From assembly GCF_900459175.1 (NCBI RefSeq), contig NZ_UHFA01000002.1, positions 1,550,001-1,614,000 on the forward strand: a stretch of 64,000 bases of DNA, given 5' to 3'. A program made the translations under genes and the position numbers. How positions within the stretch are numbered: position 1 is the first letter of the stretch; every line of letters begins with the position of its first letter. Shown here in pieces: positions 1 to 8,716 of this stretch. The DNA is from Streptococcus downei MFe28 (GTDB lineage Bacteria > Bacillota > Bacilli > Lactobacillales > Streptococcaceae). The notes beneath the pieces were generated by a model that worked only from the letters and a program-made list of their open reading frames with translations, did no database searches and had not been told where the DNA came from.

Positions 1-803
1 GTGAAGCCCAAGGTCTGGGCGTGTAGGAATTGGCCATGGCCTTTCAGAGTCTTACGAGGTCCGTAGAGGGGGTCGCCAGCTAATGGGTGACCGATATAGG
101 CCATGTGTACCCGAATTTGGTGGGTCCGACCAGTCTCCAGCCTCAGTTCAAGGAGGCTATAATTTCCGAAACGCTCCAAGACATGAAAATGGGTGACGGC
201 TGGTCTACCCTTGGCTGTCACAGCCTGTTTCTTGCGATCTTTTTCCGAGCGCCCAATGGGAGCCTCAATTTTACCTCGGTCATTGGGGAGATTGCCATGA
301 ACGATGGCCAGATATTTCCGCAGGGACTTCTTAGCCTTAAGCTCATCAGCTAAGGCTTGATGAGCCTGGTCATTCTTGGCAACCATCAGCAGACCTGAGG
401 TGTCCTTGTCAATCCGATGGACAATACCTGGACGAACAACACCGTTGATGGTGGATAAATCCTTAATATGATAAAGAAGGGCATTGACGAGGGTGCCAGA
501 GCTGTGCCCAACAGAAGGATGGACCACCATCCCCTGGAGCTTATTAACAACCGCTAGGTCCTGGTCCTCATAGACAATTTCTAGGGGAAGATTCTCAGCC
601 TGATAATCTAAAACTTCTTCCTCAGGCTCTTCAAAGCTAATAACATCACCAGCCTTGACACTATACTTGGCCTTCTTGGGCTGACCATTGACCAGAACGC
701 TACCATCCTTGATGGCTTGATTAGCTTGGGAACGAGACAAGTTGCTCAAATCAGCCAAGGCCTTATCCAGCCGCAGACCTTCTTCTTTAATGATGACTTC
801 CAT
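1..803 (-). CDS. rluD: RluD-family 23S rRNA pseudouridine synthase (3' end off the left edge)
   Basis: This frame is open from the ATG at 803 to the left edge, about 267 codons, so the C-terminus is missing. The N-terminus looks like an S4 RNA-binding domain (residues about 1-70, with [10 protein letters not shown] and the [12 protein letters not shown] segment). The catalytic domain carries the family signature [11 protein letters not shown] with the active-site Asp, and [16 protein letters not shown] further on. RluD/YlyB enzymes convert specific uridines of 23S rRNA to pseudouridine. Its start overlaps the 3' end of lspA by 17 bases, so the two are probably translated from one message; lspA-rluD is a usual streptococcal pair. 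The start is chosen from the GAGAGGAGC ribosome-binding site just upstream. Confidence 0.9.
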   Translation of the reverse strand, partial: MEVIIKEEGLRLDKALADLSNLSRSQANQAIKDGSVLVNGQPKKAKYSVKAGDVISFEEPEEEVLDYQAENLPLEIVYEDQDLAVVNKLQGMVVHPSVGHSSGTLVNALLYHIKDLSTINGVVRPGIVHRIDKDTSGLLMVAKNDQAHQALADELKAKKSLRKYLAIVHGNLPNDRGKIEAPIGRSEKDRKKQAVTAKGRPAVTHFHVLERFGNYSLLELRLETGRTHQIRVHMAYIGHPLAGDPLYGPRKTLKGHGQFLHAQTLGF

Positions 804-1251
804 CTTGCTCCTCTCTCCAAAAGGCAATAATCAAAAGAAATACACCGACACTGAGGCAGGAATCTGCCAGATTAAAAATAGCAAAGTCCATAAAGTCCAA
901 GTGAACCATGTCGACAACATAACCCAAACGTAAGCGATCAATGAAATTTCCCAAACCACCTGAAATAATTAGACTTAGTGAGGCTAGTAGCCAAAAGGAT
1001 CCCGTAAGATGCTTGTAAAGATACCAAATGGCTAGGCCAACCACGAGAATGGTTATCAGGGTGAAGAACCACTGTTGATTCTGCAAGATGGAAAAAGCCG
1101 CCCCGTAATTGCGGACATAGGTTAAACTAAAAATTCTAGGCAAAAACTTTTGACTGCCGTTCTTCGGAATATGGCCAACCGCCCAGAATTTACTCCATTG
1201 GTCCAAGACCACCAGGAGCAAAACAGCTAGAGGGATGATAATTTTTCGCAT
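787..1251 (-). CDS. lspA: Lipoprotein signal peptidase (signal peptidase II)
   Basis: LspA is an aspartyl protease in the membrane that removes the signal peptide from prolipoproteins after lipidation. The 154-residue protein has four hydrophobic segments and the family's conserved blocks: LDQWSKFW near the start, NYGAAFS in the middle, [10 protein letters not shown] with one catalytic Asp, and [11 protein letters not shown] with the second. An upstream extension to 1308 exists in the same frame, but only the ATG at 1251 has a Shine-Dalgarno sequence (GAGGAAATCT directly before it) and gives the normal family length. It overlaps rluD downstream. Confidence 0.95.
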   Translation of the reverse strand: MRKIIIPLAVLLLVVLDQWSKFWAVGHIPKNGSQKFLPRIFSLTYVRNYGAAFSILQNQQWFFTLITILVVGLAIWYLYKHLTGSFWLLASLSLIISGGLGNFIDRLRLGYVVDMVHLDFMDFAIFNLADSCLSVGVFLLIIAFWREEQDGSHH

Positions 1252-1353
1252 AGATTTCCTCATAAAAATTGTTAGGGGACAAAAAAGCCTTGGGAACTGA
1301 ATCCGCAAGAGCCTGCCCCGACTTCAAATCACTTATGGTATTTAGTTGACTAC

Positions 1354-2259
1354 TCAGGGCTTGAAACGACTGAAATACTCTGTTATGACCTCAATAAATT
1401 TAAGGGCACAGGTCGAAAGATTCGTGTCCACTCGCTTGACATAGACCATCCTATTATCTAGGTGATCTTCTAAGGGAATGACCGTAATGCCATTAACGCT
1501 TCGACTATCTAGGAATCCCGAGCCTGTCGCATAGGCATCCGTCCGCTCTAAAATCCCATTTAGGGTTGCCCGGTCGGTCACATTGTAGATCAAGGAGCTG
1601 TCGCTGGTGTCGACAAAGTTTTCCGAATAATAAGGGTACTCGTCTTTATCTTGGGTAAAGCGCACAGTCGGTAGGCCTGCTAGGTCATCCATGGTCAAGC
1701 TTTCCTTACTAGCCAGAGGGTGATTTTTGCGCAGATAAATATGAGTTTTAAAAGGAATCAATTCAACCAACTCCAGACCCAATTTTGACATCTTTTGCTG
1801 GATACCCTTGTTATTTTGTCGATTGAGGTAAATAATTCCTAGGTCGCTGTGTCCCTGACCGACTTCGTCCAATATCTGAACCGTCGTGGATTCAAAAATT
1901 CGAAAATCCTGATAATCTGGATACCTTTCCGAAAAGGTGGTCATCAGCGGAGGGAGAAAATCATAGTGTTGACTGGCGATGGAAAATTGATAGTGATCAT
2001 CGTCTGGCTTGGTGTACTGCTTCTCAAAAGAATCGAAGCCCCGAACCAAAACCAAGGCCTTTTCATAAAAGACAGAGCCCTGGCTGGTCAGGACTGTTCC
2101 CGTCGTTGTCCGTGTAAAAATCTGGAATCCCAGCTCCTCCTCCAAATCCTTGATAGCAACCGATAGACTAGGTTGGCTGACAAAAAGTTTAGAAGCTGCT
2201 TCTCTGAAGGTTCCGCTATTGGCGATGGCCACAACGTAACGCAATTGTTGAATGTTCAT
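1354..2259 (-). CDS. LysR-type transcriptional regulator
   Basis: A 301-residue LysR-family protein. Residues about 1-60 form the winged helix-turn-helix (MNIQQLRYVVAIANSGTF, then AASKLFVSQPSLSVAIKDLE), and the rest matches a periplasmic-binding-protein-like effector domain. The length is normal for the family. It lies about 100 bp upstream of lspA on the same strand; from memory a LysR gene also precedes lspA in S. mutans. The ligand and regulon cannot be read from the sequence. CpsY/OxyR-like regulators of streptococci are possible relatives but I cannot assign it to one. A good extended -10 lies about 50 bp upstream of the start. Confidence 0.88.
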   Translation of the reverse strand: MNIQQLRYVVAIANSGTFREAASKLFVSQPSLSVAIKDLEEELGFQIFTRTTTGTVLTSQGSVFYEKALVLVRGFDSFEKQYTKPDDDHYQFSIASQHYDFLPPLMTTFSERYPDYQDFRIFESTTVQILDEVGQGHSDLGIIYLNRQNNKGIQQKMSKLGLELVELIPFKTHIYLRKNHPLASKESLTMDDLAGLPTVRFTQDKDEYPYYSENFVDTSDSSLIYNVTDRATLNGILERTDAYATGSGFLDSRSVNGITVIPLEDHLDNRMVYVKRVDTNLSTCALKFIEVITEYFSRFKP

Positions 2260-2305
2260 AAATTCTCTTTCAATCTCAAGTCTATTTTTTATTAAGTTAC
2301 TTCTT

Positions 2306-2311
2306 ATTATA
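2306..2311 (-). promoter_or_regulatory. Probable -10 of the LysR gene
   Basis: On the minus strand this hexamer reads TATAAT in a GTTATAATAAG context, about 50 bp upstream of the LysR start. The -35 is poor. The rest of the 2260-2586 gap shows only the terminator at 2536-2571. Confidence 0.5.
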
Positions 2312-2535
2312 ACAAAAACTTATGGGCTTGACTTGCTCCCTCAAAACCCGAGAACAATTCCAATTCAGTCTTTTCAAGGATTTTGCGGTGATTCCTCCTT
2401 CATCGCTACCCGAACTTCAGCTGCTTCATTCTTTGGGTACAAACTTATCGAGGATTGGGCTGATTGTATTCTTAGTGCCTCTAATAGTCATCCTTACGTT
2501 TCAGACGGTCAAATTATGCACTTACTGTATTTCAA

Positions 2536-2571
2536 AAATAAGAGCCACTCATATTCATTTGGCTCTTATTT
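2536..2571 (-). terminator. Terminator after the DUF1275 gene
   Basis: The arms AAATAAGAGCCA (2536-2547) and TGGCTCTTATTT (2560-2571) pair perfectly, and on the minus strand the stem is followed by a short T run. It lies just past the stop codon of the DUF1275 gene. Confidence 0.75.
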
Positions 2572-2586
2572 CGCAATTATCTCCTA

Positions 2587-3282
2587 TTAAATATTACTGT
2601 CTTCCAGATGGTAGGCCTTGATAAGAGTCGTATAAACGACCATGATAGCCAGCAATACTAAGGTGACACACCAGATGGCATAGTCTCCAACTAAATGGGT
2701 CAAAATCCCCGTTATTACGGCACCAGCAACAAAACTTCCCACGACGATGCTGTAGTTCAATGCTCGTCTTTTGGTTTGACGGTGATTTCCCTTGCCTCGC
2801 AGGAGGTTGAACCAGGCTGTCACCATCTTGCGATAATTGCCTGAGGTCATCATAATGACATAAGCATGGTCTTGAACCTTGGTTCCTGTAAAGGTCAACA
2901 TCATAGCACCGGTAGAAGCCGCTAAGAGAGGAACCCAAATAAACTCCTGACTAGGAAAGAAGGGATAAAGAAAAGTTACTAGGGCTAGCGGCAAGACACC
3001 GAAAGTCCGCCAGTAGGCATTCTTAGCCCTCTCCTTAAAAAGAATAGCCAGCAAAAAACCAATCGTAAAAAATATCAGGGACAGGATACTGGCAACTGTC
3101 CGAGGCAGGCTATCCCCCCAGTCGGCAATTAAAAGTAGGATATTCCCAGTTTGGGTTGCAATCAGGGTGCCAAAGCGCATGTGAGAAAAGACATCCAGAC
3201 AACCGCCTACCGATCCAAGAAAGACCGCCATTATCCTTGTATTCTGGGGCATTACTGCCAGTTTTTTCGTTTTAATTGCCAT
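2587..3282 (-). CDS. DUF1275 (YoaK-like) membrane protein
   Basis: A 231-residue protein with about six hydrophobic segments. It carries the DUF1275 hallmark near the N-terminus: a GSVGGCLDVFSHMRFGTL segment followed by ATQTGNILLL. The family is widespread in bacteria and has no proven function. The start at 3282 is preferred to the in-frame ATG at 3294 because GGAGAAAGCG precedes it and nothing suitable precedes the longer form. It appears to be monocistronic, with its own terminator at 2536-2571, and it is divergent from the first glucan-binding-protein gene. Confidence 0.85.
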   Translation of the reverse strand: MAIKTKKLAVMPQNTRIMAVFLGSVGGCLDVFSHMRFGTLIATQTGNILLLIADWGDSLPRTVASILSLIFFTIGFLLAILFKERAKNAYWRTFGVLPLALVTFLYPFFPSQEFIWVPLLAASTGAMMLTFTGTKVQDHAYVIMMTSGNYRKMVTAWFNLLRGKGNHRQTKRRALNYSIVVGSFVAGAVITGILTHLVGDYAIWCVTLVLLAIMVVYTTLIKAYHLEDSNI

Positions 3283-3403
3283 CGCTTTCTCCATTTAAGA
3301 CTCTGCCATTATTTTACCCTTTTCCAATTGAATTTTCAATTTAGTTCCAATCGTCTGCTAATTATCTGCATTTTTACGTTTTGTCATCGAATTAAGGTAA
3401 ATT

Positions 3404-3455
3404 TTAATTTTAACTTAAGAGTGTGTTAGAATAGAGGTGTCTGCCAAAACAGACA
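3404..3455 (+). promoter_or_regulatory. Promoter and leader hairpin of the first glucan-binding-protein gene
   Basis: An extended -10 (TGT TAGAAT, 3424-3432) lies about 100 bp before the start codon. The -35 position (3404-3409) is AT-rich and weak. The predicted leader begins with a perfect 6-bp hairpin, TGTCTG-N6-CAGACA (3438-3455). The same TGn-TAnAAT core precedes the two downstream paralogues, but only this gene has a long leader. Confidence 0.55.
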
Positions 3456-3534
3456 ATCTCTCTGTAGGTGGAAAGCCCTATTTCAAAGGAATTTTCATTA
3501 TTGCATACCACTACAAAACAAAGGAGGTTTTAAT

Positions 3535-5538
3535 ATGCAAGAGAAGAAACATTACAAACTCCATAAGGTCAAAAAACGCTGGGTAACAATTGCAGTCACA
3601 GCTACGGCAGCTACAGTCCTATTTGCAGTCGGGGCTCAGACTCAAGCTGACCAAGTGGCAAACCCGCAAGAACAAACAACCACTACTCAAACAGACAATC
3701 AGTCTGATAAGGTCGCTAATCAAGAAGTAAATACACAAGCTTCTGCAGAACAAGCAACCGCTCAAACACCGAGTCAAGACCAAACTCCTGCTGCTGAACA
3801 AAAGACGACTCAAGAAACTCCTGAAGTCACTCTAAATCAAGACAGTTCTGCTGGCGACCAAGGACAAGCTGACCAAGCCAATCAAAACAACCAGAGTCAA
3901 GACGCTCAAAAATCAGAAGCCAATCCATCGACGGACAACGCTCAAGCCGATGCTGCCAATCAAACTCAAGAGGGTTCTAAAGACCAAGCGACAGCTACCG
4001 AAGCTGATAACGGCCTCCAAGCAAACAGCTTCTATGAGAAAGACGGCAAATGGTACTATGCCGATGCCAATAAGCAAAATGTAACTGGTTGGCAAACCAT
4101 CAACGGGCAAAAGCTTTACTTTAATGAAGATGGTAGCCAAGTTAAGGGACATGAAATCACCGATAATGGTGCTACCTACTACTTCGACCAAGATACAGGC
4201 GATCTCTGGACTAATCGCTTCGCTAATCAACAAGAGTACGACTTTGATATTCTGGCAACCGACCACGATTGGTACTACTGTGGTCAAGATGGCAAGCGAG
4301 TAACTGGTTGGCAAACCATTGACGGCAAGAAGATGTACTTCACGACCGAAGATGACCAAAAGGCCAAACCACGTTACAGCTACAACAAACAGGTCGGCAG
4401 TCAAATCAAGGGCCGTATCCAAACCATTGATGGTAAGGACTACTACTTCGACCAAGATACTGGTGAACTCTGAACCAACCGCAATGTTACCATCGGCCAA
4501 CAAACCTTCCATTTAGATGAAAATGGGGTAGCTACTCCAGTTGGTGAGAAAAAATCTACCGGCCACTTCATCACAAAAGAATTGCAGAATAACTACGGTC
4601 ACTATAGTGCTCAAGTTTATGTGGACCAATATAACAATGCCATTTCAGGTCTGCAAACTAAAGATGGCAAGGATTACTACTTCAATAGCTATGGTGTCCA
4701 ACTCAAGAACGAGCTAGCTACCCTTGATGGTAAGGACTACTTCTTTGCCCCTGACACTGGTGAAAAGGTTAAAAACCAATTTGTTAATATCAACTTCAAT
4801 AATAACAGATACTATAATCCTGTCTTCAACGGCTGGCTCTACTTTGGTCAAGACGGAGCTGCCGTGCAAGGCTGGCAAACCATTGATGGAAAGAGAATGT
4901 ACTTCTTGACCAATAAAGATGCGGACTCAGCACCAGATTATGCCCGCCAAGTCTCAGCTCAAGTCAAGGATCGCCTACAAACCATTGATGGTAAAGACTA
5001 CTACTTCGATAATGACGGTGTTCTCCAAACCAACAAGGACGTTACCATCAACGGCAAGGATTATCATCTGGACGAAAACGGGGTTGCGACTGAAAAGACC
5101 GCTCAAGACAATAACAATACTGGCGACACCCAAACTGGCGGCCACTATGAACAAAAAGACTTCTACCTAGGAGAGTATGACGCTCACTATACTGGCTGGG
5201 TCTACATTGACAAAGACGGTAAGACCGTAACCGGCCCGCAAACGATTAATGGTAAGAAGGTCTACTTCTTTAGCAATGGTGAACAAGCAAGAAATCAATT
5301 TGCTAATATTGATGATAACACCTATTACTTCGGTGAAGATGGTCAAATGGTGACCAACCAAACCGTTGAAATCAGTCGAGGCAACTCCCTCCACTACGGT
5401 GGCTATCAACCAGAATACAATGGTTGGCTGCATCTAGGAGCTGACGGTTCCGCTGATAATGGTTACAAGAAAATTATCGGTACCGAATATGGCTTTAGAA
5501 AAACTGCTGACGGCAAGGGAGAATGGTACAGAAAATAA
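3535..5538 (+). pseudogene. Secreted glucan-binding-repeat protein interrupted by one in-frame TGA
   Basis: A single reading frame of 668 codons runs from the ATG at 3535 (preceded by AAAGGAGG) to TAA at 5536, broken only by TGA at 4471-4473 (codon 313). The upstream part has a KxYKxGKxW-like signal peptide (KHYKLHKVKKRW, with cleavage probably after QTQA near residue 38), a Gln/Thr/Ala-rich linker to about residue 155, and then aromatic YYF / GWQTIDGK / DTGDLWTNR repeats of the glucan-binding/CW_binding type. After the stop the same repeats continue for about 350 residues. The stop sits exactly where the repeat motif has Trp (DTGEL-stop-TNR against DTGDLWTNR), so TGG to TGA is the simplest event. 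An odd Cys replaces the usual Phe in one repeat (WYYCGQDG). Related proteins include glucan-binding proteins and the S. sobrinus dextranase inhibitor; I cannot tell which it resembles most. The truncated 312-residue product would still be secreted and keep a few repeats. Confidence 0.85.
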
Positions 5539-5564
5539 TTTCTGCCCCAATACCTAATTAACTC

Positions 5565-5597
5565 GAACAGGACTGGAAAACAGTTCTGTTTTTTTAG
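5565..5597 (+). terminator. Terminator after the first glucan-binding-protein gene
   Basis: The stem CAGGACTG / CAGTTCTG, with one G-U pair, has loop GAAAA and is followed by seven or more T. Confidence 0.85.
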
Positions 5598-5672
5598 CTT
5601 TCCTAACGGACGTAATTTTAATATTTCTTTAAGATTAACTTTCTTGCAAAAGAGTAAGATTTGTCTCATCGA

Positions 5673-5689
5673 GATTACAATCTGTAATC
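5673..5689 (+). promoter_or_regulatory. Palindrome upstream of the second glucan-binding-protein gene
   Basis: A perfect inverted repeat, GATTACA-ATC-TGTAATC, lies about 40 bp upstream of the -10. Its position suits a regulator site. It resembles CopY-type TACAnnTGTA operators but with a 3-base centre, so it is not a CopY box as defined; the binding protein is unknown. Confidence 0.45.
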
Positions 5690-5724
5690 GTTTTAAAGAC
5701 TATTACGATAGGCTTTCATTAGTA

Positions 5725-5755
5725 TGATACAATAGGCCCTGCATAAGGAGGTATG
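5725..5755 (+). promoter_or_regulatory. Extended -10 and RBS of the second glucan-binding-protein gene
   Basis: TGA-TACAAT (5725-5733) is followed by AGG..CTGCATAAGGAGGT. The stretch from the -10 to the ribosome-binding site is nearly identical to that of the third gene (7174 onward), which supports duplication of the gene with its promoter. The predicted leader is only about 20 nt. Confidence 0.6.
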
Positions 5756-5759
5756 TTTT

Positions 5760-6758
5760 ATGCAAGGAAAGAAAACTTATAAGATGCACAAGGTTAAAAA
5801 GCATTGGGTAACCATTGCTGGTACGGCTACAGTCTTGTCTGTCGCTCTCTTGGCCAATAACCAAGCCAAGGCTGACGAACAAACAGGCTCAGCGGTTGTT
5901 CGAGCTGATAGTGCTGCTGTTGTGACTAGACCTGCCGATGCTGGTCAAACTAGTCAAGTTGAGCAAACTACGACTGCGACTGCTGAACAAACGGCTACAG
6001 CTAATCAAAATCAGCAAGCTTCTGCTAATACTGCTGATCAAGCCCAAGAGCAAAGACAGGATACAGCCAATCAAGATAAATGGCAAGCTGTTGATCAAGC
6101 TAGCCAACCGGAACAAGTCGCTACTGCCGTTAATCAAGCCCAAAAGGCTAGCGAGAGCGATGCTAATCAAGTAGTAAGTAGGGATGTAAAAGACAGCCAT
6201 GCTGTTGTTAGCAAAGACGATGCCAAAGCATCTTCAGACCAAGCAGCTAGCCAAGCTGGCTTCTATACTACTGGTAATAATGACTGGTATTATAAAAACG
6301 AAGATGGTAGCTTAGCAAAGGGCTTGCAAACCATCAATGGCCAAACTCTCTACTTCGATAATAATACTGGTAAGCAGGTCAAAGGGGCTACAGCAACTAT
6401 TGATGGTAAGGAATACTACTTCGACCAAGATACAGGTGATATGTGGAAGGATCGCTTCCGTCAAATTGACAAGCAAGACTATCGCGGGGTCGCTCCTGGT
6501 TCCAAGGTTGGGGTCGCTTGGCTCTACTATCAAGCCGATGGTTCTGTTGCCTCAGGCTTGACCACTACTCCTGATGGACGGACCCTCATGTTTAATACCT
6601 ATAATCATGAGCAAGTCAAGGGTAAATTGGTCAATACGGATGGTAGCAATTATCGCTACTTCGACCTCCATACTGGAGACATGTTGCGCAACACCAGTAT
6701 CTATGATGGCAGTCAAAAGTACAATATTGACGACAATGGTATTGCCGCCAAGGCATAA
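5760..6758 (+). CDS. Secreted glucan-binding-repeat protein (second paralogue)
   Basis: A 332-residue protein with a KxYKxGKxW signal peptide (KKTYKMHKVKKHW, with cleavage likely after QAKA near residue 38). A Gln/Ala/Thr-rich low-complexity linker runs to about residue 160, followed by four or five aromatic repeats (GLQTINGQTLYFDN, DGKEYYFDQDTGDMW and similar). No LPXTG motif and no enzyme domain are present, so binding to glucan or cell-wall polysaccharide is the likely role. The first 60 residues closely match the third paralogue, including the DEQ and AVVxRP segments after the signal peptide. The gene is monocistronic with its own promoter and terminator. It is much shorter than typical GbpA-type proteins of about 560 residues, so it may be a minimal binder or a dextranase-inhibitor-like protein. 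Confidence 0.8.
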   Translation: MQGKKTYKMHKVKKHWVTIAGTATVLSVALLANNQAKADEQTGSAVVRADSAAVVTRPADAGQTSQVEQTTTATAEQTATANQNQQASANTADQAQEQRQDTANQDKWQAVDQASQPEQVATAVNQAQKASESDANQVVSRDVKDSHAVVSKDDAKASSDQAASQAGFYTTGNNDWYYKNEDGSLAKGLQTINGQTLYFDNNTGKQVKGATATIDGKEYYFDQDTGDMWKDRFRQIDKQDYRGVAPGSKVGVAWLYYQADGSVASGLTTTPDGRTLMFNTYNHEQVKGKLVNTDGSNYRYFDLHTGDMLRNTSIYDGSQKYNIDDNGIAAKA

Positions 6759-6783
6759 TGAACGATTTATTCTAGTCCCATCT

Positions 6784-6812
6784 TAAGAACTCTCCATGTG
6801 AGGGTTCTTTTT
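6784..6812 (+). terminator. Terminator after the second glucan-binding-protein gene
   Basis: The stem AGAACTCTC / GAGGGTTCT, with one G-U pair, is followed by T5. Confidence 0.8.
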
Positions 6813-6911
6813 GGTTGCAGGAACTATAGAAAACCCTTCCGCTCTTCTACTCGCCACACTTCCCCCTCTTGTAACTTTGCCGTTGCTTGGCCATCTCATA
6901 TCTTACTGTTA

Positions 6912-7014
6912 ATACTCAATAAAAATCAAAAGTAGCCGAGGCAACGAACTGCAGACAGTACTTAAGTACGGCAAAGTGAGTTAACGATGGATAGTTTTAA
7001 TTTTTGAAGAGTAT
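6912..7014 (+). repeat. 103-bp MITE-like element, minimal form (copy A)
   Basis: It starts ATACTCAATAAAAATC and ends GATTTTTGAAGAGTAT in its sister copy (here AATTTTTGAAGAGTAT), giving an imperfect terminal inverted repeat of about 25 bp. It is the same length as the copy at 20480-20582 and differs at about five positions. It is the ungapped core of the longer elements at 13859, 30002 and 45465, which run in the opposite orientation. It sits between the second gene's terminator and the third gene's promoter. Confidence 0.85.
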
Positions 7015-7111
7015 AAACCGAACTCCAGCCTAATCCCAATAATATTTTGATTTAGAAAATGACTTGAATCGTCAAGTTATCTTACGTTATTATGAAAAAG
7101 ATTTACCCTAG

Positions 7112-7182
7112 GTTACAAACTTCTTACAGTCTTCCATCCTTTTAAAAAACCTTACAGGAAGGTGCGAAAACTGTGGTAGAAT
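7112..7182 (+). promoter_or_regulatory. Promoter region of the third glucan-binding-protein gene with TTACA repeats
   Basis: The extended -10 is TGG-TAGAAT (7174-7182). Upstream, GTTACA (7112-7117) and CTTACA (7123-7128) are separated by 5 bases. On the opposite strand this nearly fits the VicR/WalR site TGTWAH-N5-TGTWAH, with one mismatch in the second half. A third CTTACA follows at 7151-7156. VicR control of glucan-synthesis genes is established in S. mutans; its action here is inference. Confidence 0.45.
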
Positions 7183-7208
7183 AGGCTTTGCATAAGGAGG
7201 TAAAATCT

Positions 7209-8567
7209 ATGCAAGGAAAGAATTCTAACAATTTACATGAGGTCAAAAAGCATTGGGCGACCTTTGCTGGAGCAGCAACCCTCTTGTCTGCCTCCCTCTT
7301 GGCCAATGGTCAGGTTAAGGCTGACGAGCAAGGAAAATCAACTGTGGTTAGAGCGGACAGTTTTGCTGTGGTCAGCAGGCCAAGCAGTAGCGATGCTAAT
7401 CAGACTGTAGAAGCCAATCAAAATCAGCAAGCAAGTCAAACACAAAGCCCAGGCTCCCAAGCAAGCGAGCAGACTACTCCTGCTACGGGTGGGCAAGACC
7501 AAAAAGAGCTTACGACTACTTCAAAGGATAGTCAGGAAGGAATTGCTCAGCAAACTACCCCTAGCTCGGCCGACCAGACTGCCAAATGGCAGGCTGTTGA
7601 CACTCCAAAGACCAGTGCTGTAACAGAGGCGACTCAGCAAATGCAGGCAGGAACTCCAACTGAAGGAAACCAACAACCTTCAAGTTCAGAAAACCCAGCC
7701 AAGGCCAAGGCAGGCTTTTCAACTACTGGTCAAAATGACTGGTACTACACCCAAGAAGACGGAAGTTTGGCCAAGGGCCTACAAACCATCAACGGTCAAA
7801 AGCTCTACTTTGACCAAACAACTGGCCAACAGGTTAAGGGGGCTACTGCTAAAATCGACAAGGACACCTATTACTTTGATGCTGACACGGGTGATATGTG
7901 GACCAACCGCTTTGCTGCTGATAAGGATGGCAACTGGTTCTATTTTGGCCAAGATGGGAAAGCGCTCAAAGGATGGCAAACTATTGACGGCAAGCGTTAT
8001 TTCTTTGACCGCCTGACAGGTATTCAAGCCAAGAATACAGCCCTGAATACCGATGAGCTCCAAACCCACTATTTCAAAGATAACGGCGAAATAGCGACCG
8101 ACCTCTTCTTCCAAAGTAAGGCAGGGGATTGGTATTACAATGATGAAAAGGGTAATACCGCTCATGGTCGTGTTACTATCCATGGCAAGCACTATGCCTT
8201 TACAGACCGGTCAGGCACGCAAATTAAGGGAAGCTACTACGCCCCACCGGCCGGACCTTACAAATATTTCTACGATGGCGATAGCGGTGAAATCCTGACC
8301 GATAGTTTTGTCGCTGATAGGTACGGAAATTGGTACTATGTTGATGGCCAAGGCACGACTGTCCAAGGAACGCAAACCATTAATGGACAAACCCTCTACT
8401 TCGACCCCTATACGTCTGTTCAGGCCAAAGGCCGTCTGGTTAAAACAGAAGACAATAACTACCACTACTTCGATAAGGACAGCGGTGATTTAGTCAAGAA
8501 CACCACTATCACTATCGGCAATCAAACCTATAAGATTGACGACCAAGGCATTGCGACCAAGGCTTAA
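7209..8567 (+). CDS. Secreted glucan-binding-repeat protein (third paralogue)
   Basis: A 452-residue protein. The start at 7209 is set by AAGGAGGTAAAATCT; an in-frame ATG at 7188 overlaps the promoter and is not used. The signal peptide has lost most of the KxYKxGKxW motif (NSNNLHEVKKHW), but the hydrophobic core and the VKADEQ cleavage region remain. A Ser/Gln/Thr-rich linker reaches about residue 165. After it come about nine aromatic repeats with GLQTINGQKLYFDQ, GWQTIDGKRYFFD and DGDSGEILTDSF patterns. There is no LPXTG motif and no catalytic domain. It is a tandem duplicate of the gene at 5760, with extra repeats. The function is inferred as glucan binding or dextranase inhibition, from repeat type and neighbourhood only. 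Confidence 0.8.
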   Translation: MQGKNSNNLHEVKKHWATFAGAATLLSASLLANGQVKADEQGKSTVVRADSFAVVSRPSSSDANQTVEANQNQQASQTQSPGSQASEQTTPATGGQDQKELTTTSKDSQEGIAQQTTPSSADQTAKWQAVDTPKTSAVTEATQQMQAGTPTEGNQQPSSSENPAKAKAGFSTTGQNDWYYTQEDGSLAKGLQTINGQKLYFDQTTGQQVKGATAKIDKDTYYFDADTGDMWTNRFAADKDGNWFYFGQDGKALKGWQTIDGKRYFFDRLTGIQAKNTALNTDELQTHYFKDNGEIATDLFFQSKAGDWYYNDEKGNTAHGRVTIHGKHYAFTDRSGTQIKGSYYAPPAGPYKYFYDGDSGEILTDSFVADRYGNWYYVDGQGTTVQGTQTINGQTLYFDPYTSVQAKGRLVKTEDNNYHYFDKDSGDLVKNTTITIGNQTYKIDDQGIATKA

Positions 8568-8572
8568 TCGAT

Positions 8573-8605
8573 GCCACCTGTTTGTTAGACAGGTGGTTTT
8601 TGTTT
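8573..8605 (+). terminator. Terminator after the third glucan-binding-protein gene
   Basis: The stem CCACCTGT / ACAGGTGG is followed by T5. Confidence 0.9.
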
Positions 8606-8643
8606 TAGCAACTTTAGTTCCTTTCTCACCGTGGCTACAAGAC

Positions 8644-8683
8644 AAAAAAAGATTGCGTTCACTAGAAAACACAATCTTTTTTT
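8644..8683 (-). terminator. Terminator of the BceAB-like operon (works on both strands)
   Basis: The perfect arms AAAAAAAGATTG and CAATCTTTTTTT lie just past the permease stop codon. The A and T runs on either side would let it stop transcription in both directions between the convergent genes. Confidence 0.85.
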
Positions 8684-8716
8684 ATGGCCAACTCTTGGGA
8701 GACTGATACTAGCCTT

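Noticed and set aside
87..353. Plus-strand open frame of 88 codons
   Set aside because: It lies antisense to the clear RluD frame and has no RBS or family features.
5673..5689. CopY copper operator
   Set aside because: The centre has three bases, not two, and no copper gene is nearby.
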